Source: Hericium rajendrae
Lineage: Eukaryota; Basidiomycota; Agaricomycetes; Russulales; Hericiaceae
Direction of reading: 5' to 3'
DNA length: 64,000 nucleotides
NCBI GenBank assembly: GCA_033439255.1
Contig: CM065880.1
Coordinates: forward strand, 3,038,001-3,102,000
How positions within the stretch are numbered: the stretch's first letter is position 1; every line of letters begins with the position of its first letter. The notes beneath the pieces were generated by a model. The model saw nothing but the letters and a program-made list of their open reading frames with translations. It was not told the DNA's origin and made no database searches. The position numbers and the translations under genes were made by a program. This document shows, in pieces, positions 56,998-64,000 of this stretch.

Positions 56998-57679
56998 CTA
57001 GTTCTGCACCATCCTGGTGGTCGTCACTTCGATAGAGCTGATCCGCAGGAGTGGCGCGGACGGCGACGACGGCGCGCTCCCGCCCGCGCTCGAGCCACTC
57101 GAATGCTCCGACCCCGACGGCGACGACGACCCGTCGTACGCATGCCGGTGTATAGCGAGGAGCTGGTCCGCCGTGACGAGCGCAGGTGGAAAGGCGAGCG
57201 AGACGGTGGACTCGGAGCCGCGCGACGACGGTGACGAGATGCGGAGGGAGATCTCGCTTGTCGAAGCGGAGGAATCGGGCGGCGCGGGCATGTCGATCGC
57301 GATCGCGTCCCGATCGCGGTCGTCGACGGTGCGGGTGGGGCCCGTAGTCTGGCTACGGTATGGATAGATGGGGAGGTGGATAGCGGGCTGGGGGCGAGTG
57401 GCGCGTCGCCTAGTGGCGACACGGAACGCTCCTATGATGAAGAGAAAGAGGACTGGACGGAAGTCGGAGTTAGCGTCTGATTCGGCGCGAAGAAACTATG
57501 AGTGGCGCACACGAAAACAGGAGGGCCCCCACGACGACGCGGGGAGTCGACGCAGGCACGGGGCCGTCGGGGTCAGCATCTCGAACAACGGGCAACGCGA
57601 CTGCGAGCAGGGCCCTTGCGAGTTGCGGATAGAGGGAGACCACGGCGACAAAGAGGGGGAAGAAGAGGGAAAACATCAT
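56998..57679 (-). CDS. Family copy 5: signal-peptide / single-span membrane protein (207 aa)
   Basis: Exons 57679-57511 (169 nt) and 57452-56998 are joined at a phase-1 intron of 58 nt (GTGCGC donor, CCAG acceptor). A long hydrophobic N-terminus (MMFSLFFPLFVAVV) acts as signal peptide. The lumenal part is DADPDGPVPAS, then the span (VVVGALLFS / FLFLFIIGAF) and RVATRRRATR. The longest tail of the family (about 135 residues) is Ser/Thr-rich and contains VTADQLLAIHRHAYDGSSS, matching copy 4. A TATAAG motif lies about 52 bases upstream (57731-57736). I chose the first of two adjacent ATG codons. Confidence 0.7.
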
Positions 57680-57739
57680 ATAGAGAGTGGCTCGAAGGGA
57701 AGGCAAGATGTAACGACCCCATAGTAGCAGCTTATAAGC

Positions 57740-58326
57740 AGGTCTCGAGGCGGTACACGAGAGTGAGTACAGCCAGCCTTCGTAGAAATATTATATTGGC
57801 AGCAAGTTAGCATCGTGAATAACGTTACTTGCGGGCCGCAATCTCCGGCCGTCGGGGGCCGTTCCTGCCATAACGCCCAACTCTCTCGGTAGATCGTCTT
57901 GATATCACTACAGTTTGTTTTCGAATGACATATAGCCTTCGTCGCCGACTCGGTCTGACTGCTGAGCACATTCACAAACAGGATAACTGAGTATGTACTT
58001 TCTGTAAGCTGTCTGCTAATATAATGACGCGACCTAAATTCCAATTAATTAGGATAAGCTATTTGACCGGAAATCTCGATGCCCATTGCCCTGCCCCGCT
58101 CCGTTGCGATCACCGAGGACCTACTGGTAGCTGCAACCTTGCGCCTAGACCTAGTCAAACGAACCGTTCCGACCTTGACCGCGAGCTCTAATCGCGGTCT
58201 TTGCCGGTAGGTACAAAGAGGCACGACATGCAAAGAGTCTGATTAGATTGCAATGTAACTTACAGTAAGTACCGATCCTTACCCCGCATCATCATCGCCG
58301 CTCACTTCCGCCAGATAAACATCATC
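57740..58326. other. Intergenic between divergent genes
   Basis: This is the shared upstream region of copy 5 (minus) and the + strand gene at 58327. No gene was recognised. Confidence 0.5.
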
Positions 58327-58946
58327 ATGTTATCCGGCGATCCTAGTATCGACCACCCCTGCCCCTACTGCAATCCCCGCGCCGAACGCCCCGTCCCGGT
58401 GCCGCGCTCATTGACCACGCCTCCGCTCTCATCTCCCGATACCACGCCCCACTGACAGCGCCCCACGCCGCAGGACCGCGCGCAAGCCGCCGCGCACTTG
58501 CGCACCGCCTTCCTGCACATATGGCTCTCCGCGCCCTCGCCCGACAGCTTCCTCGACGACATGTGCATGCTGACCGACGGCACGCTCGACGCCATCACGC
58601 GCGACCTGCATCTGCTGACGGAGAAGGCGACGCTGCGGGCGCGGATTAAGGCGCGCCGCTGGCGGTATTGGGACGTGTATGGGGATACGTTGTGGGGTTC
58701 TATTGATCGCACACGGCGGGAGACGGGCGAGATGCTGGAGGCGCGCCATGAGGAAGCGGAGCGGCGGCGCCGGGAGATGGCGGATGAGGAGTGTGTGGGT
58801 CCGCCTGGCGGCAGTAAGTTCCTTCGTATGTCTCGATGAGCGACCGTGCCTGACGATCAGCTGTTTCTCCCTAAGCGCATGCTGACGCCGTTAACGTAGC
58901 GGACAAACATGTTGCGGAGGAAGCAGTGGATATCAGGGCTGACTGA
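58327..58946 (+). CDS. Hypothetical protein with CPYC motif
   Basis: Exon 58327-58398 encodes a short N-terminus with HPCPYCNPRAERP. A 75-nt intron (CTGAC branch just before CGCAG) removes an in-frame TGA. Exon 58474-58813 encodes a helical, charged body (AHLRTAFLHIWLSAPSPDSF, ATLRARIKARRWRYWDVYGD, and an Arg/Glu helix EARHEEAERRRRE). A third exon follows a GTAAGT donor at 58814, with two candidate acceptors. Starting at 58876 gives a tail to TGA at 58944-58946, about 160 aa in all; starting at 58861 ends at once at 58874. I favour the longer form for its protein-like composition. Family not recognised; no membrane span. Confidence 0.6.
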
Positions 58947-59655
58947 AAGGCCGCGTGGTGGTGAGCGCTCTGGAGAAGACTCATGTTTTCGGACCTGACT
59001 ATGAGACCCAGGCTTACTTGGATCTATATTAGAAGTGAAGCAAGTGCTCCGTTTAAAAATGTTTTCTCAAATATCTATGCCTTTAGCAGCGCAGTAAAGA
59101 GCTATATTCGCCGGCGCCGTCCGGCGACGAGAGCGTGCCAACGACTTACGAGGGACGCCTTGCTGATCGTTCGAAAATTCGGTTTGTGGGTTCACGCTTG
59201 TCCTTTGGCAGCTGTGCACAGAATGGCGGTGCAAGGCCTCGTTTTCTTATTCCCGTCAGCGGGCCAGCGAACACCACATCATTCAATAGATCGGCAACAA
59301 ACCATCCTTGCGATCTTCAGATCCGAGATCAGATCCGATGCATTCCAAACTCTCTAAATGTAGGGTGCCTGTGGCCGCTGTTCGACCATCCGGCTTCTTC
59401 GTTGTGAACAGTGATGTAGTCCATACTACAATATGTACACGGTGTTCTATAGGAGACTACAGTTGAGTTTAGCAGTGCGTATGAGAACAAAGCAGGAAGA
59501 AAATATCTAGGCATGTACAACAGATAGCACATTCGACAGCAAGAAGATGAGAAAGACAAAAAGCATAGAAAAAAGGAAGGTCGAGGCAAGATTACGTCGG
59601 TGGAATTTGGACATGCGACACAAAAAAACAACGTGCAAAGACTACAGCATGGTAC
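58947..59655. other. Intergenic between convergent genes
   Basis: The 3' flanks of the CPYC gene (+) and copy 7 (minus). No gene was recognised. Confidence 0.5.
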
Positions 59656-60261
59656 TCACACTTGCACACTAGCAACGTCGGACAGACCATCCTCCACATC
59701 GACCGTGAGTGATGACTCGGCGCTGGAATGCAGCGACGCCTCCGACAGCGACGCCGACGCGCCCTCATACACACGCACATGTCCAGGCCCCAGCGCCGTG
59801 CGCGGCGCGGCCAGAAGCGCGAGTGGTATCCTGCTCATCACGAACGCTCCGGCAGCGAAGCTGTCGATGAATGCACGTTCCACTTCGGAAGGCATCATGC
59901 GCGCTATGTCCGTCGAGGTGCGGGAGCGGCGGGCCCGAAGGGCGTTTTGTCTCCGAGTGCCCGAGACGTGACGACGGCCCGGGCTCCGGCGCCGTGGACA
60001 GGCTTGGAACAGGAAGAGGCACAGAGTGAGGACGATAAAGGTGACTGTCGAGTACGGTGTATCAATGAGCATGTTGGAGGCAATGGGAAAATCGACGGCG
60101 ATGAACATACTGAACGCAGTTGTGCCGACGACAGCGACCCTGACTGTCGGGACGGACGGCTGGTAGTCGACTACATCATGCACATGCACGAAGCCTGGCG
60201 CGGCAAATACGAAGCCGGGCCGGAGGAAGAGAACGAGGGCAGCGAGAGAGGGGATATACAT
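59656..60261 (-). CDS. Family copy 7: signal-peptide / single-span membrane protein (179 aa)
   Basis: Exons 60261-60111 (151 nt) and 60044-59656 are joined at a phase-1 intron of 66 nt (GTATGT donor). The signal peptide ends FVFAAP; the lumenal part is GFVHVHDVVDYQPSVP, then the span (VRVAVVGTTAF / ITFIVLTLCLFLF) and CPRRRSPGRR. The tail has VERAFIDSFAAGAF, GHVRVYEGASAS and an acidic Ser-rich end. It is the best preserved of the three minus-strand tandem copies and the closest full-length match to copy 1. No copy 6 label is used. Confidence 0.78.
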   Translation of the reverse strand: MYIPSLAALVLFLRPGFVFAAPGFVHVHDVVDYQPSVPTVRVAVVGTTAFSMFIAVDFPIASNMLIDTPYSTVTFIVLTLCLFLFQACPRRRSPGRRHVSGTRRQNALRARRSRTSTDIARMMPSEVERAFIDSFAAGAFVMSRIPLALLAAPRTALGPGHVRVYEGASASLSEASLHSSAESSLTVDVEDGLSDVASVQV

Positions 60262-60350
60262 AGTGCTGCTGCAGGGAGACGAAAATGAAACTTTGTGTGG
60301 GATGCTTGGTACTGACCTGCATCATGAGAGAGCAGGCTTAAGTACAGGAG
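60262..60350 (-). promoter_or_regulatory. Leader of family copy 7 with 5'-UTR intron
   Basis: On the minus strand a TACTTAAGCC box is followed by GATGCAG and a GTCAGT donor (60316); the acceptor CTGCAG lies at 60269, eight bases before the ATG. Copies 8 (61170-61200) and 9 (63390-63420) carry the same block. Confidence 0.55.
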
Positions 60351-60384
60351 GAGGCATAGAGCGCTACAAGTGTTGCTGTGCTTG

Positions 60385-60519
60385 ACATCAAAAAGTCGGA
60401 CGGCGCCAACAGGGCGCAACGCACTGAAGATATCCTGGATTCCTGTTATGTGGTTAACATCAAAAATTCGGACGGCGCGGGCGCAACAGGGCGCAACGCA
60501 TCGGAGATATCCTGGATTC
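60385..60519. repeat. Two imperfect direct copies of about 60 bp
   Basis: Units at 60385-60442 and 60457-60519 both run from ACATCAAAAA through CGGACGGCG and AGGGCGCAACGCA to ATCCTGGATTC. Short TCCGG-TC units follow to about 60560. Confidence 0.75.
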
Positions 60520-60665
60520 GGGTCCAGTCTGTCCGGTCCATCCGGTCCGCTCAGTCTATCCGGACTGTCCCCGCCCCGGACTACTCAGACACTCCTTCCG
60601 CAGAGAGCTCTGGACGCTCTTCACAGACCTCTGGATGCGCCAGAACGCGAGTTGGTCGTCACGCC

Positions 60666-60724
60666 GGTTGAGGTTGGGATGGGTTGCTTAGGGTTGAGTT
60701 GGGCTGCGTTGGGTTGGCTGGGTT
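60666..60724 (+). repeat. G-rich GGGTT-like tandem stretch
   Basis: Irregular units of GGTTGGGAT, GGGTTGC, TTAGGGTTGAG and GTTGGGTTGGC give at least six runs of three G on one strand. It contains one TTAGGG but is not a telomere array. It could fold as a quadruplex. Confidence 0.6.
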
Positions 60725-60737
60725 CATACGCACACAT

Positions 60738-61113
60738 TTATGCACACATGTAGCCGGGCTTCAGTGCGGTGGGTACCGCTGCAGATGACCGCGAGTCAAT
60801 GGGTTCCCCACCATGAAGCCGCCGGCTGCGAAGACGCGTTCGGCAGGCATGATGTCCATTGGAGGGCGCGGGATATGGAAGGCACTCTGTGACGTGGTGA
60901 CGACGCGCACTGTGGCACTTTGCGAGGATGAACAAGCAGATGTTGAGTACGATAAATGTAGCTGTTGGTCACAATGTGTTGGTGAGCACATTTGAGGCAT
61001 AGCAATGGTGATGATGTACCGAACACGGTTATGCCGATGAACGCTGGCTCGGCAAGTATGATGTTAGACCCGAGGAACAGGGCGAGGGCAGCAAGGGTAG
61101 AGAACATGTACAT
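60738..61113 (-). pseudogene. Family copy 8: decaying copy (105-codon frame)
   Basis: Exon 1 (61113-61020) encodes a signal peptide ending IILAEP, but about 20 codons of the lumenal part and the start of the span are missing compared with copies 7 and 9. The phase-1 intron (61019-60962, 58 nt) is intact, and exon 2 starts with the span ATFIVLNICLFILA and CHSARRHHV. After that the sibling-like tail (RPPMDIMPAERVFAAGGFMVG) is found one frame away, so a frame shift separates it; the open frame instead ends at 60738. A short membrane peptide could still be made, but the conserved tail is lost. Confidence 0.65.
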
Positions 61114-61200
61114 GGTGCTGCTGCAGACGGGTGAAAGTCAAGATATGTGGGGGATACCTGGTACCGACCTGCATCGTGACAGAGCCCTAGCTCAAGTATA

Positions 61201-62756
61201 ATAAGAGGAGATATAAAAGGACGGAGAAAAGGTCCTTCAACGGGAGTAGAAGTAAGTAGCCTGCTGGGAGATCAACCACTTTTATAAGGAGGACAACGGG
61301 TTCTGAATACCTATAAGCCATGTGTTGTCACGATGGCTCGAAGTGGAGTTCTCTTTTTATGCAGCATTGCCAAGCCGATAGCTTGAAAAAAGGGTTTTGT
61401 GGAGCGCCCCATCTGGCGCCTGATCGTCAACACCAGAGACTTGACATGGAGATAGAAAATGAATATACCTACGTGCTGATAACAATATTTCTGGATAGCC
61501 ACCTTGAGATCGCTCCAGCGCTCGTGATCGCCTGGTGATAGCACTTCTCCTGGATATCACTCATAACAGATACTGCCGTGTGCAGGGCACCGTGATGATA
61601 TAGCGCTCTAGTCAGTCGTCCGTCTGCAGCTGATCGCGCAAGAGCCACGTCTCTGGCTTATGCTCAATTGCATAAAACAGACCGTTCAGGCGCAGGTCCA
61701 ACTCTTCGTACGTGCATCATTCCAGATTCGCAGCTCGTCTGGCAGGTCGCCGTCGCCTTGGCACTCTATCTCGAGAACATTGCAAAAATTAGTCTCCGCA
61801 GGTCAGCTAATCCGTAGAAAGGGAGAAAAATATATACGCGCTCCGTGTTTCGTCCGTTTAAAAGCACGTTAGCCAAGGTCGCAGACGAGCAGGGGAAAAC
61901 CCACAAGTCACCTCCTCAGCCACGGAGCCCCCACCGCCGATAACTGCGAGCGTGGTTATCGCAGAAGATAGGAACGGCACTGTCGCATGCGGTGCATGCA
62001 CTGAAGCCACTCTGCCGATACAGCCCCTCGCCCTCGAGGCCACGGCGCTTCACAGGGACGCCTGTTCTGGATGTCTATGCCGTGGTTTCAGGTTCGTTAT
62101 CCTCCTAGTGTAGTAGTGAACCATCTTACAGTCCAAAGGGTAAAGCCATTCGGTTGTGTGTCATGCCATAATGTGTAAAGTACAAGTTCGGTGAGTAACG
62201 CGATCGAATCTGCAGTGGGGTTGGAGATACAGTAACTTACCTGTGGATCCAAGATGGCATCGATTAGGCAGTATTAGGCTACCTTCTAGCCTCCATGGAA
62301 GTTCATCGTGTCCTGACCTGCCAAAAATACATCTTTTGCGAGCATAGCATTTGGACGTCCGAGTCAGAGACTCAACTTGAAGGTGGGCGTAGTGAGATAC
62401 GTGGCGGAGCGTACGGTACATAGGCTCGGCCTTCGCCGAATCGCTGCCCTTGAAAGGGCACCGGCGATCCGGACCACCGTAACGACGGCGCGTCACGACT
62501 GCCGAAATTTGTCTTCAACTTGATACCACACTTACTGCGACTCTCCTCCATTTTCTTTATAATAAAGGAGGACGTGCGTCCCTGCGATCAGGAATAGTCA
62601 ACAACATGTATAGCAGGGCATTCGCAGACATAGAGGTCATTACAGTCCACATTAACAGACTGAGCAACGAGAAAAGCATAGCAGACAAGAAGGAGCAAGT
62701 CTGCAAAGTAGACGATGAGTGGGAAAACAACGAGAAAACATCACACACTAAAGCTG
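61201..62756. other. No recognisable gene between copies 8 and 9
   Basis: Short overlapping frames only on both strands. Confidence 0.45.
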
Positions 62757-63335
62757 TCAGGTATAGCAATACATATAGTAATCAAGTTGTACATCAGCAC
62801 CGTCGAAAGAAAGGTCGGTTGCATTGGACTTGAGCGACGAATGGAGCGACGCTGACGATGCAGACACCGACGACCCCTCAAACACACGCGCATGACCGGG
62901 CCTCAATACGATGGGTAATGCAGCGACGGGCGCGAGCCGATGGCTTCCCACCATGGACGCGCCGGCAGCAAAACTACGGGCGAAGGCGCGTTCGACGAAC
63001 ATGATTTCTGTCGGTAAACGGGGACGACGGATTCCGAGGGCGTTCTGTCTCCGAGCGCCTGGAGCATGACGACAACGCCAGCTACGATGCTCGGCGAAGA
63101 GGAAGAGGCAGAGTGTGAGAACGATGAATGTGATTGGCGACATCGGTGAGTCTACTTCTACCTACCGCGATGACGAGGGCGTACTGAATGCAGTCGTGCC
63201 GACGACAGCGATCCTGACAGTCGGGACGGATGCCTGGTGATCGACTACTATGTCATGCACAAGCCCTGGTGCAGCAAGTACGGTCTCGGGCCCGAGGAAA
63301 ATAGCGAGGGCTGCAAGGAGAGCGAGTGTGTGCAT
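62757..63335 (-). pseudogene. Family copy 9: probably damaged splicing
   Basis: Exon 1 (63335-63185, 151 nt, same as copy 7) encodes a signal peptide ending TVLAAP, GLVHDIVVDHQASVP and the start of the span. The second half (ITFIVLTLCLFLFAE, RRQNALGIRRPR, VERAFARSFAAGA, GHARVFEGSSVS) is open to 62757. The acceptor expected just before ITFIV is missing: the sequence reads CGCCAA, and alignment with copy 1 suggests about eight lost bases. The only in-frame alternative would be a 33-nt intron, which is too short. The 5'-UTR intron donor also reads GG, not GT. It still resembles an intact protein, so the loss is recent. Confidence 0.65.
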
Positions 63336-63420
63336 GGTACTGCTGCAGATGGGTGAAAGCGAAGGTTTGTGTCGGATAATTATTGCTGCCCTGCATCACA
63401 CAGAGCCTTTACTTAAGTGG

Positions 63421-64000
63421 AGGAGGGCGAGGACGAGAGGAGGTGCCCGAGCATAGCCCTTGGTGGCCAATAATCTTCGATAAGTACCTCCCCGCGTCGC
63501 CGAGTTGAGGCTTCCGTACTTATAACATGATAAGAGCCCATTCTTCCTGCTCGGTCTCGGGTACGGCAGTGGCACGGCGCCTCGAGGTTAACAGTGACAC
63601 CCTTCTCCGACAGGCAACGGAAGCGCCGCACAAAGTTAGCACAGGGCTGCAAGTGCTGTAAAACCGCCGAGGGCCTTGTCACTGCATATCCCCGAGCGCC
63701 CGAGCTGCAATCAAGCTGTGTTGCTGCCCTAGAGCATCCATGTGAGGTCCGCTCCTTGACCGACAAGATACTTACCTTCCGTACAGAGCTAGCACAAACA
63801 AAGGAGTATGGCAGGCTTCTGTCGGACGCTTCGAAGGTACTCGGCTTTCGTCCATCCCGTGTTGTGAACTTGAAAGTCTGGGCCTGATTCATTGATCTTC
63901 CAAGCTATATCATAGAAGAGACCGCTGGAATGTACGGTATACATAGCCGTCACTTCAAGTCGCTGTGAACCATACGCCACAGATAGTTGTTCCAATAACA
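63421..64000. other. No recognisable gene at the right end
   Basis: A + frame at 63594-63887 and an antisense one are open but show no domain. A further gene could begin outside the window. Confidence 0.4.

Noticed and set aside
60666-60724. Internal telomere repeat
   Set aside because: Only one exact TTAGGG among irregular GGGTT units.

Overview
The window reads as nuclear DNA of an agaricomycete (mushroom-forming) basidiomycete, probably a polypore-like species. Genes are cut by many short introns (about 48-75 nt, GTRNGT donors, CTNAC branch points). The relics and mobile elements are also agaricomycete types: a tetraspanin remnant, a Ngaro-type tyrosine-recombinase retrotransposon, and a DDE transposon of a kind common in this class. 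I saw no rRNA, convincing tRNA or CRISPR.

Region 0.6-8.5 kb has two housekeeping genes on the + strand: an FMN-dependent 2-hydroxy-acid oxidase and a glucosamine-6-phosphate deaminase with all catalytic residues. A small Ser/Pro-rich gene lies on the minus strand. After it come a cluster of perfect stem-loops near 6.0-6.15 kb and a purine-skewed block of unknown nature.

Region 8.1-17.6 kb is dominated by an apparently whole Ngaro-like element (9,415-16,643, minus strand). It has the split-direct-repeat layout A1 - ORFs - B1 - A2 - extra ORF - B2. It is flanked on both sides by exact-length 934-bp copies of the same host DNA, which is not expected for this class, and it splits an unrecognised minus-strand gene.

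Region 17.9-22.3 kb holds two intact enzyme genes: an aldehyde dehydrogenase (507 aa) and ALG11 (511 aa), the mannosyltransferase of N-glycan precursor synthesis. Region 22.3-31.3 kb is gene-poor and carries a decayed tetraspanin.

Region 31.3-63.4 kb is the most unusual part. It holds about ten loci of a family I do not recognise: small predicted type-I membrane proteins with a signal peptide, about 20 lumenal residues, one membrane span, an Arg cluster and a Ser-rich tail. Each has a single phase-1 intron at the same place inside the membrane span. Left-hand copies are on + and right-hand copies on -, so the array points inward. Several copies share a promoter/leader block with a 5'-UTR intron, and some are decaying, so the array looks like birth-and-death evolution. 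Inside it sit a 4.6-kb TA-flanked DNA transposon whose one large gene joins a Ulp1-type SUMO-protease domain to a pogo-like DDE transposase, plus long stretches without recognisable genes and one more small hypothetical gene.
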